Both the position numbers and the translations under genes were made by a program. DNA of 64,000 bases, from positions 19,316,741 to 19,380,740 of the forward strand of contig CM068545.1 in assembly GCA_035048495.1 (NCBI GenBank), in the 5' to 3' direction. Below, in pieces: positions 33,076 to 45,000 of the stretch (within the stretch, counting starts at the first letter, position 1; every line of letters starts with the position of its first letter). The notes beneath the pieces were generated by a model. It had not been told where the DNA came from. It was given only the letters and a program-made list of their open reading frames with translations, and ran no database searches. The DNA comes from Euptelea pleiosperma (lineage: Eukaryota > Streptophyta > Magnoliopsida > Ranunculales > Eupteleaceae).

Positions 33076-36000
33076 ATCTAGTATTGTGGAAGAGCTATGA
33101 GACTATGAGATTGAAAGATCATTCTGAACCAAAAGTTCTTAAGAGTAAAACTCTTATCCAATCAGTATCAAATTATCTGAATCCAATCCATGGGCAGCCC
33201 TACGAGGGTGTGGATGATGAGGTAATGTTTTGAGAATAAATGCCAGAAAGAGTTATTCGTATTGAGTTAGCCGTCGCACGTTTGATCATGTTTGAAGTCC
33301 TGTTTGCAGTTCACCAAACCTCCTCTCACTAAATTTCTCTGAAACTTTAACAGTGTAAAAACTTCAATAAACAAAATTGAGTAAAAAAAGTCACAAGTAA
33401 AGCTCATAAGAACTTCGTATTTCAGTAAAATCTTTGACATCAAGGATTAGGAGCACTTCAGTATGCACTCAGTATGGAAGTTAAAAGGTTAAGAAAGGGC
33501 ATATCTCTAAGAAAGTACATCTCATATCTCTTGAGGGATTCTCCAAGTAAGCAAAATCATCATCTCATGCTCATAAAGGTGAACATTGGATTTGTACCAT
33601 ATGTACCAGAGACCCATGGTTCAGGATTTCCATGAGTGAGTTCATTTCACAGTTGAATCATCTACAGAACTCTATTGAAAGAAGTGACAACCAAGCATCA
33701 GTGCATATCCTATATACAGTGACAGTGAGAGTAGTAAACACATAAAGGTTAATTCTTGCTTCACCAGAGAGGTGACATCTGCAAATACTTGCATTCCATT
33801 TGTTAGATCAAAGGCCAACTTGCTTGTATCTTCACCAAGACTTTTGATCATGGACATCTTTTTAGCACTCACTGGGCATGAACAATACCCACCTATGTGA
33901 CAATGACACGGACACATGTGCTGGTGTCCAACACAAATACAAGGTGTCTGACACCGCACCTTTAAGAAGCCCAACACAGAAACATCCATACACATGTATT
34001 ATAATATAATATTTTAGTTAAATTTAATTGATTTTTTTAATAACAATAAGGTAATAAATATATGAAAAGTAAAAGGAAACATTTGGAGCTACCCAATAAT
34101 ATAATAATTATTAAATTTATAAGAAGAAAAACTATCAGACAACTATAGTTGTGTTTAACAATTTAACAAAGTACCATATGGAGTATGGAACACACCAGCT
34201 CCCTTTTAGAAATCATTTATTTAGTAAAAAAAATCATTAAAATAAAGGGTGACACTGAGATACGTGTCAGGATGTTTGTTCGGATGTACCGGCACTCGTG
34301 TCCTTGTGTTGACGTTGTTGTTGGACATCTTGTGTCACTTGATGGCACTGTTGTAATTATATTCTCGTGTAATGCCATACTGGTAATTGTTCATTCTTGT
34401 AAGTATACATATCAATGAAAGATAAAAGAGAAGATAATTTTTCTTCCTCTTCACAAATCTCTCTCTCTCTCAAACCGTTAAAATGTTCTCTAGTTTTCAA
34501 CATGATATCAGGGCATATCTTGGGAGAGAAGAGAGTGACCATGTGAAAAAGAGTATCCATCTTCTCGCCGTCACCGTTTTTCATTGCCGCGACTTGCTCA
34601 AGTTCCATCTTATTGCAGTCGCCATCGTTCATTACTGCAACTAGCTTGAGCTACATCTTGCACATCCAACTGCTTTCTACTATTGTTTTCCATTACCAGA
34701 GTAGCCCTACTTGCTACTGGTTTTTGCGTCCAAAACAACCCTATCTACTGTTGCTTTTTGCTCCCAAAGCAACCCTAGATGTTTTTTTTCTCCAAAAGCA
34801 GTCCTACTTGCTATTGCCCACCAGGTGTTTGATTTGGTGTTTCAGTGAGTTGTTGTTGCCACAGAAAGCCACGTTGGTGTTGTTTTCAATTGCTACTGCC
34901 TTTGTACTTCACATTTGCATTCCAAGTGTTTGAAAAGGTGTCTTAGTGAGTTGAACTTGCTTGGTACTTCACTCTTGCACTCCAAGTGCTTGATTATTGA
35001 TCTTGAGACTGTGTTTTCTCTTTTTTCAGAACCCTAATGGACTTCAAAGCTCTAATGCCCTCTTATCCATCACCACCAAGAAGTTCTGTGGAAACAGTTA
35101 TCTTAATTGGTCATGATCTGTCCAGATGTATGTTAGTGGCCAAAGGAAGCTTGACTACCTCATCGGGAATATCAGAAAACCTGATGTTGATCAAGATGAC
35201 CCTAAATTAAAGACTTGGGACTTTGAGGATGCCATTGTTATGAGATGGGTCTTGAATTCAATGGAACCAGATCTAGCTTATAGTTATATTTTTATGACAC
35301 GACGGTTAGTCTATGAGCATTCATAAGAAAAACGCGTGGTGAGAAAAAGAATATGGCACGCATCTACTAGCTTCGTAGGGAGATAGCCCTCTCCCTCTAC
35401 CTTATCAAAAAAAAGATAGCCCTCTCCCTCTAGGGAACCATGACTCTTGCTCAATACTATAATATAGCCTCAAGAGTCAATGGGAAGAATTGAGGTAATA
35501 CGAGCCACCGTCAGAGTTTATAGATCCTAAGAGTGCCAAGATTCGGCGTACACGCAATGAGCATCATCAGATCTTTGACTTCCTTGTTGGACTACGTGAT
35601 GAGTATTCACAACTCTAGACCTAGATTTCGGCTGTCTCTCCTCTTCCTTCTCTCAAGATTGCATATTCCATTGTTCACAGTGAAAATGAAAGGTGTGTGG
35701 TGTCTACTCCACAGTCTTTCCAACAGGTGTCGGTTCATGATCGTGCAACGTTTGTTACCGACTCTCGTGCGATGACTCTCATTTTGTATCCTATCAAGTT
35801 GTTTCTCCTTCTTAGCAAGCATATTTGAGAGCTCTCTCTTCTGTTACCATTCCTTAGTCCACTTTTGAGGCATCACAACAAGCTAAATGGAAAGTAGCTC
35901 TGGGTGAGGAACTTGATGCCCTTGAGAAAAATGGCATCTGGGATCTTGTCTTGTTACCTTCTGGAAAGAAAGTTGTCGGTTGCAAGTGGGTTTACACTAT

Positions 36001-39000
36001 TAAGCATCATGTAAATGGATCTATGTAGCGATATAAGGTGCGCCTTTTTGCAAAAGGCTTCAAATAGACTTTTAGGGTTGATTATATAGTCATATTTGCT
36101 CCAACTGCCAAACTTAACTCAATCAAGGTTCTCATCTCTATTGCAGCCAATTAGGGATGGCTTCTGTGTCAACTTGATGGGAAGAACGCTTTTCTTCCTG
36201 GTGTCCCTTGCAAAGGAGGTTTATATGGATCTTCCTCCTTGTATTTAGCTTAAGGGGGCAAATGGTCGGGTGTGTAAGTTGGAGAAGGCTATCTATGGCC
36301 TCAAGCAATCCCCTCGTGTTTGATTCGAGTGACTCAGTAGAGCAATACTCAGTATTGGTTTTTAGACGTTGTCATGCTTATCATATCGTGTTTGTTCATT
36401 CGCAACAAAATGCTCGTACTATCCTACTTGTGTATGTTAATGACATCATCATTACAGGAGATGATGCCTCTTTTAAGTCATGCGAAATAGATCATGGCCC
36501 AGGATTTTGAGATCAAGGATCTTGGACCACTTCATTATTTCTTAAGAATTGAAGTTGATGTTCCTCTAAAGGCATCTTCATATCCCAAAGAAAATATGCT
36601 CTTGATCTCCTCAATGAGATAGGGAAGTTAGGAGCTTGCACAGCCTCCTCTCCTATGGAACCGAATCACCCTCTTCATGCTGAAAAAGGTGATTTGCTCA
36701 TTGATCCAAGGATGTATAAATGACTTGTTGGGAAGTTGATTTACCTTACCATCACGCACCCTAACATCTCTCATGCTGCAAGTGTTGTAAACCAGTTCAT
36801 GCACTTACCACGTATGCCCCATCTTGAAGTTGTTCATCGTATCCTTCAATATCTCAACTTGAGTACCAGTCGTGGGCTCCTTTATACTGGACATGGTCAC
36901 CTAGACGTAATGGAATACTCGAATGCTAATTGGGCTAGCAATGCCACTAATAGATGCTCCACTTTTGGTTTTTTAACGTTCTTAGGTGGTAACTCGGTCA
37001 CTTGGAAGAGTAAACAACCAATTGTTTAACGAACGAGTGCTAAAACCGAGTATCAAGCTGTTGCTCATGGATGTTGTGAACTCATGTGGTTGAGGACTTT
37101 CCTAGTTGAGTTGTAATTTCTTGTTACGACTCCTATGACATTGTACTATGATAACCAGGCAGCCATTCATACTGCATCGAATGCAGTCTTACATGAGAGG
37201 ACCAAGCATATCGAAGTCAGCATTCATTTTGTTTGGGAAAAATTGCTTCTAGGTTGATCTCTACTCCATACATGCACACCTCTAGACAATTGGAAGACAT
37301 CTTTACTAAAGCCCTTGGGCCCTCTCGTCTTCCAGAGTTCTTTGGCAAGCTGGGCATGCTAAACCTATATGCTCCAACTTGAGCGGGAGTATTGCTAGAC
37401 GTCATGTGTCACTTAATGACATTGTTGTAATTATATTCTCATGTAATGGCATAATTGTAATTATTCATTCATGTAAGTATACATATCAATGAAAGACGAG
37501 AGAAGATATTTTTTTTCTTGCTCTTCACAAATCTCTTTTAAACCCTAATAGTGTTGTCTAGCTTTCAACTGACGTAACCGACATGGCAAAAAATCCTAAA
37601 AGTGGCGAGTCCTTGTTACATATTATCTACACTCCAGCTTGAATGGGAATCTGGGATTTCTACTATACTTAATTTGTTTTTTTAGTTGTTACGTAAAAGG
37701 AGAAATTGTTCATTTCAAAATTCTTTATTATATAATAGATTTATAATATTATATAAGACAGTGTTTGACAAAAATGTCCCTACAGCAGAACTATCCTTAC
37801 CTATCTTTTGAAAAATCAATTGTGAAATGAGAAGGGCATTTCTATCAAATGTTAAATGGAAGAGGTAAAAAGCTCAATGGGGAAATCGTTTCCACATTTT
37901 TCTGCCATTCATTGATTGAAAACCTTGTTATTACTTGTTTAGTTGTTTGGAAGTCCATCCTCATCAGCCAAACCTTGTCCTAGCTATTTGGGTCAGAAAT
38001 ATGAATCTCGTTTCTCCATTTTGACTACACTCATTCTATATTTCTATGCACTCGTTGGTTCTTGATTACCCAACATTTTGCTCCATAAAGCGTAGGCACT
38101 CTTATTCCAATCAGTAAGCACTGATCTCCTAGAACTCCAGAAGCACACATCCTACATTGGCCACCCAGCTGAATTCTATGGAAACATACTCCACAATTCC
38201 TCCAGTTTTATAAATAAATCGACTTGATAACAAAAGTGGTCGCTTTGAGGTATTACCTAGCCATCAATCTTAAACAGTGTTTAAAAAGCATTTGAGACTT
38301 ATACCTCAAGACAAGGCTTCCTCAAAATGCCCTAAGGCTTATTCAACAAGAGAAAAAGCTCGTGAGACATATGTCTCATCCATTGAGGCTTTTAAAGGCA
38401 TACGCCTTGTGCCTTTAGTTGAATTGAAGAGTAGAATTGGAGAATTAGGGTTAGGGTTAGGTTTGTGGAAGAGAGAAAGAAGAGAGAGAAGAAAGGATGT
38501 CAATTGTGCTTAGGTCACAATGACTCCATAAATCTTATTTATGTAAGTCCCAAATACAAAAGACAAATATACCCCTCAAGGGGTATTTACAGAACTACCC
38601 CCCCCGATACATATAAAATACGTATTTCTACGTATATGATAACACTCCCCCTCAAGTTGGTGCATAAATATCTCTCATGCCCAACTTACACAAGCACTTA
38701 TGGAGTTGCCAACTGGGAACTCCCTTCGTGAAGACATCTGCAACCTGTTCATCAGTCTTCACAAATGGGGTGCACACTGCCCCAGAGATAATCTTCTCTC
38801 TAATGAAGTGTCGGTCCACCTCAATGTGTTTGGCATGATCATGCTGAACGGGATTGTGAGCAATGCTGATGGCGGCCTTGTTATCACAATATAAGCTCAC
38901 ATATCCAGAAACTGGGAAACCAAGTTCAGCAACCAACACTTTCGACCAAAGCATCTCACACAAGCCATGAGCCATTGCTCTGAATTCGGCCTCTACACTA

Positions 39001-42000
39001 GATCTGGCAACCACAGGTTGCTTCTTGCTTCTCCAAGTGACCAGATTGCCCCCAACAAAGGTGCGATATCCAGAAGTGGATCTCCGATCATCTTTGGCCC
39101 CTGCCCGGTCTGCATCGGTATAAGCCTCTATACGCATGTGGCCATTCTTCTCAAACAGAAGACCTCTACCAGGGGCTGACTTAAGATACCTCAAGATCCG
39201 ATGTGCTGCCTCTAAATGAACACCTCTAGGTGAGTGCATATACTGACTGATCACACTCACTGCATAGGCAATGTCGGGTCGAGTCAGGGAGAGATAGATC
39301 AATCGCCCAATTAGTCTCTGAAAGCTCCCTACATCCTGTAGGAGTTCACCACTGGCATCTGCTAGCTGGTGATTCTGCTCTATAGGAGTTTCCACTGGTT
39401 TGGTACCCAACCTGCCTGAGTCTTGTAACAAGTCTAAGACATACTTCCTCTGAGAGATGAAGATCCCCTGACTGGATCTTGCAACTTCGATGCCTAGGAA
39501 GTATTTGAGAGGTCCTAGATCTTTGGTTTCAAACTCCTCCGCTAACTGAAGCTTCAGCTTGGCTACCTCTGCTGCATCATTCCCTGTGAGAATGATGTCA
39601 TCAACATAAACAATGAGGACAGTGGTGTTCTTCCCTTGATGCTTCACAAATAGGGTGTGATCGGCCTGACTTTGAGTGTAACCCAGCTTCTTCACGGCTA
39701 GGGTGAATCTCTCGAACCATGCCCTTGGAGATTGTTTAAGCCCATAGAGGCCTTTCTTCAGTCTACACACCTTGCTACTTTGTCCTGGGGGAGTGAATCC
39801 AGGAGGAGGCACCATGTAGACTTCTTCATGTAGGTCCCCATGAAGAAAAGCATTTTTTACATCTAGCTGATGCAAAGGCCACTCTTGATTTGCTGCCACT
39901 GACAACAACACCCTGATGGAGTTCATCTTTGCCACAGGTGCAAAGGTCTCCACATAGTCAATCCCATAGGTCTGGGTGTACCCCTTGGCTACTAATCTCG
40001 CCTTGTACTTCTCAACAGACCCGTCTGCCTTGTGTTTGACTGTGAACACCCATCTGCAACCCACAGGTTTCTTGCCTCTTGGCAGGTCAACAAGCTCCCA
40101 TGTCTCATTCTTGTCCAGAGCTTTCATTTCCTCTATCATAGCAGCTTTCCATCTTGGTTGAGCCAGCCCCTCTGCCACTGAAGAGGGTATAGGAATAGTG
40201 GAAAGGGAAGTGATAAAGGCTTTATAGGAGGGGGACAAGGCATCATAGGAGACAAAGTTACTCAGAGGATGCTGAGTGCAGCTTCTGACTCCTTTTCTTA
40301 GAGCAATAGGAAGATCAGAAGCATTAGTAGAAGGAGAAATGACAGGCATAGAAAGAAGTGGAGGATTACCTGGATCCAAGGTAGGAACCACTGGTACTGG
40401 ATCGGCTGTAGGTTTCTCCCTTCAGCTATAGACTTTGAGCTCCTTCTGAGCTCCAGGAGCACTATCAATCCCACTAGTAATATGAGTAGGCGGAGAGCTC
40501 TCAAACTCTAAGGGAGGAGATAGGGATATAGCAGGAAGAGGAACAGTCCACCTCTCTTCACTACGACTCTCCCCCTGAAGAGAGGTGGGGGAGAAAAAAG
40601 ACAGCTCCTCACGGAAGGTGACATCCATGCAGACAAACTTCTTCCCAGAAGACGGATGGTAACACTTGTATCCCTTGTGGGTAGAGGAGTAACCAAGAAA
40701 GACGCACTTGAGTGCTTTAGGATCGAGTTTGGTGCGATGGGGACCCAGGATATGTACATAGCATACGCACCCAAAGATGCGAGGAGGAATAGTGAATAGA
40801 GGAGAGCCAGGAACAAGGACTTGAATAAGAGACTGGAAATTGAGCACTCGAGATTGTACTCTGTTAGTCAAGGAGGCAGCCGTCAACACAGCATCCGACC
40901 AATAAGATTTGGGGACCTGAAAGCCAATCAAGAGAGATCGAGCTATCTCAGTCAAGTGCCGTATTTTCCTTTCAGCTACACCATTCTGTTGATGGGTGTA
41001 GCTGCAGGAATTTTGGTGACAAATCCCATGGTCAATGAGGTAATGTTGAAGACCCCCAAACATATATTCTCCACCCTGGTCGGTACAAAGAAACTTGATG
41101 GAGATACCATACTGGGTCTGGATCATCTTATGAAAACCCTTAAAGATGGAATGAACCTCATCTTTGGTTTTCATGAGATAGACCCATGTACACCTAGTAT
41201 GATCATTAACAAAAGAAACAAAATAGCGGAAGCCAAAGATAGAAGTAGTGGGGGAAGGGCCCCATACATCAGAATGCACAATGTCAAAAAAAGTAGAACT
41301 TCTATTACCTCTGGAGGGATAATTCGATCTACAATGCTTAGAGAGCTCACAAGTCTCACAGTGTAAAGCCGAAAAAGAAACAGAAACAAACAAACTAGGA
41401 AATAAAAGTTTCAAATACTGAAAAGAGACATGCCCCAGACGGGCATGCCAGCTCAAAACAACATCTATCCTACTACTACTACTAGCAGACGACTGTAGTG
41501 CTGTGGGCTCAGGAAGGCGTCCATCCAGAAGGTAGAGGCCATGAGCTTCATGTCCAGTGCCAATCGTCCTCCTCGTCTCTAGGTCCTGAAAGACACAAGA
41601 AGTAGGAGAAAAAGTGACACTACAGTTTAGGGATTTAGTCAAAGCGCTAACAGATAGTAGGTTAGAAGTAAATCTGGGAACATGCAAAACTGATGAAAGA
41701 AGCAAATGGGGAGAGGAAGGATATTCCCTTTCCCAGACACAGAAGATAAGGTGCCATCAGCTGTCTTCACCTTATCACGGCTAGAACATATGGAATAAGT
41801 AGAAAATAAAGAAGACAAGCCCGTCATGTGTTCCGAAGCCCCTAAATCAATAATCCAAGTGGGGCTGGATGATGGGAGGGACACATGATGAGCAAGTCTA
41901 GTGTTACCTGACTGTGCGAAGGAGGTGGATGATGTGGCAGATGGACCATCAAGTTGCTGAAGGAGGCGTCGAAGGCCTGCATACTCGGTGGCTGAAAAAC

Positions 42001-45000
42001 CACTAGGAGGAGCTGAAGGAAGAGGGCTCACTAGGGCCTGTCCTGGAAAAGGAGCAGAAGAATCCACACTGACTGTATGAGCACTGGAGGAGGCTGGCTG
42101 GCTGGCTAGGACGCCCATGTAGCTTCCAACACTTGGCACGCACATGCCCTAACTTGCCGCAGAAATCACACTTGGGCCTCTTTCTAGGCAGAGACTTCCC
42201 AGGAGAAGATTCAGTAGGAACATAAGATGGAGCTGAGGTAGGCTGATAAGATATACCCCTCGAAGGCTGCTGTAACTGCTGAGGCTGATAAGCAGGAGAC
42301 GCTGCTAGCGCTGATCGCTCTAGAAGGGGATGCTCACTCTGAAGAGAGATCCTCCGACTCTCCTCACTCTGAAGATAGGCATACACCTCACTGAGAAAGG
42401 GAAGATCCATCCTACTACTCAAAATCTGAACCCGGGCAAGCTCATAAGACGGATTGAGCCCAGCAAGGAAATCAAAGATCCGGCCCTTCTCTATATATCG
42501 ACGAAAGGGCGCAACCTCTGATGGGTTGAGAGGCTGATAAGAGTAGTAATGATCAAGCTCCTGCCACAAGGTACGAAGAGCAGTGTAGTACTGTGAGAGA
42601 GACTTCTCCCCCTGCCGAAAGTGGGAGATAGTCTGTCGCAGCTGAAATGCCCGTCCTGTGTTTTGTTGCTGTGAGTAAGTCTTCTCAGTGATCTCCCAGA
42701 CCTCTTGCGCTGTGCGCATAAATAAGAAACTCTCACTAATATCAGGCTCCATAGAGTTGAGGAGCCATGACATGACAGTAAGATCATCTGTCTGCCACTG
42801 TCGATAAGATGGATCGGTCTTGGGAGGCTCAACTGTATCTCCCGTAATGTGACCCAACTTCCCACGGCCTCCAATAAACAACCGTGCTGCCTGTGCCCAA
42901 CGCAAATAATTCTTGCCGTCTAGCTTTACTGATGTGATCTGTAAGCTAGGGTTCTCATAGGCCAAGTGATGCAGCATAGGGCCTCCAATACCAGTGGAGG
43001 GAACATCAGTGCTCACATCTGACCCTGAAGGAGAAGGCAAGGAAGGAGTAGGAACCACGGGAGGCGGTGGATCTGCCATGAAGAAATAGGGCCAAGAACA
43101 ACTATAGGGCGAAGAGGAAAGTCACAAAAAAATCACCCCAGGATCAGAATAAGGCAAAAGAACCAGACCAGAGATTGTAGGAGCATCTACACAGGGTATA
43201 TAGGACCCAATAATTTCTCAAGAGACTAAAGAAAGGAGTTGGATGGAGAATGAGACTCAACACATACCCATACGAACCTCAAAATGGAGCATAAGTAGCC
43301 CGATGAAGGAGGAATAGGTATAGATGTGCAAACAAACATCCTAAAACCAGAAGAACCCTGAAGGAAGGTGTTTAGAGTCGAGTGGATGGGATTTTTTATC
43401 AAACCGATGGACATAGGGAGCAATATAGCCACCGGCGGTAACTACTTGGGAAGAAAACTTCCCACAAGTCTCAAATCTTGATGGATCCTTTGAAGAAAGG
43501 TATCCACATGTCGGTTAGGTTGGGGAGGACTAGAACGAAGCAAGAAACCCCTTGAAAAACTTCATATAATGGTCGAAAAATGAGCTGGTTCACAAACTGG
43601 TTTGTGCGAAAATTTTGTGAATAATGGGCAAAAAACACCTCAAATGGATCCAAAAAATTCCCAAAAAACAGGAAAAAAGGAGATCTATCAATTGGTAAAG
43701 GTTTCAGCAAACCTCGATTTTCGGGTTCATAGAGCTGATGACGTCAGCCTGCGGTCTGATGACGTTAGCAGGCGTCAGGTTGCCTCTGGTTTGTATCCAA
43801 GAACACTCCAGCGAGCCTCGACGGCAGATTGCTCTGATACCAAGTTGAATTGAAGAGTAGAATTGGAGAATTAGGGTTAGGGTTAGGTTTGTGGAAGAGA
43901 GAAAGAAGAGAGAGAAGAAAGGATGTCAATTGTGCTTAGGTCACAATGACTCCATAAATCTTATTTATGTAAGTCCCAAATACAAAAGACAAATATACCC
44001 CTCAAGGGGTATTTACATAACTACCCCCCCGATACATATAAAATACGTATTTCTACGTATATGATAACACCTTTTAGATGTTTTTAACACCTAATGCTAG
44101 AGGTGTGCGCCTTACGTGCATATGCAGATGCTGGTTATTTCATGTTGTAGTACTTCAAAAAAATTAATTTATTTCATAGTTTTTTTCTTACCCGTAATCA
44201 TTAGCTAAATAATATTTAACAGTTTTAGGTTAAATAACGTCAAACGGGGATATGATTCTTCGTTTCCCAAAATCCGAGACATGGATACAGTCATACAGAA
44301 GATACCCAATATGTTAATACAATGCTTTAATTTTTAGTTTTATAGGGTTAAGTATCATTTTTAGTATCAACTCAATCTAACTTCTAATATGTGCAAAGTT
44401 ATTTACAATAAGTATTGTTACAATACACTGTTCATATCTTTTTGTGACAAAACAAATAAGGAAATTGCTAGGGATCCAATAGTGCAATAGAAAATAAGAA
44501 AATTGGATCATAGTATAGGTGCCATATTGTGTTGGTAAAGGTACGCTAGCATGTGAAGTATATGGGTATCAGAGATCAGAGATGGAATTGTAAGAATTGC
44601 AGTACTCATAGTACATACAGTACCTTGCATGAAGTGAATATACTAGATTTACAACTTCTCACCCGGACTCGAGCATTATTGAATTTGACAAAGGACAAAG
44701 GTATGTGAAGTTATTAATAAGATAAAGAGATTCAAATGAAAACTACTTCTCGCAATTACTATCTATCAAGGGGAACTTATATGTGTGGTCCAAGCTTTTT
44801 ATAGAATGCAAAGGGCTTTTCTTTGAGGATTCGTTTTCCGGTGGGAGGTTTTATGCTCGAGAGACGCTTGAGCTTTTTTGTTTCTTAGGTTCCTTTAGCG
44901 TTTTGTTTGGACATAGTCTAAGAAGTTCACCTCGAACTTCTTACTTTTTGTAATTTTTTGGCTTAGGCCTTTTGTTAATGATAAATTATACTTCTCGCCC

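Larger units (their letters stand above)
34316..37570 (+). mobile_element. Decayed Ty1/copia element lacking integrase
   Basis: LTRs are at 34316-34502 and 37390-37570 (187 and 181 bp, clearly diverged), flanked by gacgt (34311-34315, 37571-37575). A primer site tgatatcagg (34503-34512; the standard iMet site is TGGTATCAGA) follows the 5' LTR. A polypurine tract, ttgagcgggag (37379-37389), precedes the 3' LTR. The internal 2.9 kb has gag and reverse transcriptase/RNase H traces but no protease or integrase. Confidence 0.87.
38417..44069 (-). mobile_element. Recent full-structure Ty1/copia retrotransposon
   Basis: LTRs at 38417-38644 and 43843-44069 differ by one substitution and one C in a C-run. 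The target duplication is ccttt (38412-38416, 44070-44074). On the - strand the order is LTR, TGGTATCAGAGC primer site (complement of 43831-43842, touching the LTR), leader, gag, protease, integrase, reverse transcriptase-RNase H, polypurine tract CTTGAGGGGGAG, LTR. It lies in PCO intron 3 in the same orientation as the gene. Near-identical LTRs indicate a young insertion, yet the pol frame is broken at three places, so this copy may have moved with proteins from another copy. Confidence 0.95.

Noticed and set aside
38447..38463. Interstitial telomere or chromosome-fusion scar
   Set aside because: The TTAGGG units lie inside both LTRs of one retroelement and are not the plant TTTAGGG array.
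40821..41366. 181-residue open frame on the + strand
   Set aside because: It is the antisense shadow of the copia integrase coding region; no family resemblance.
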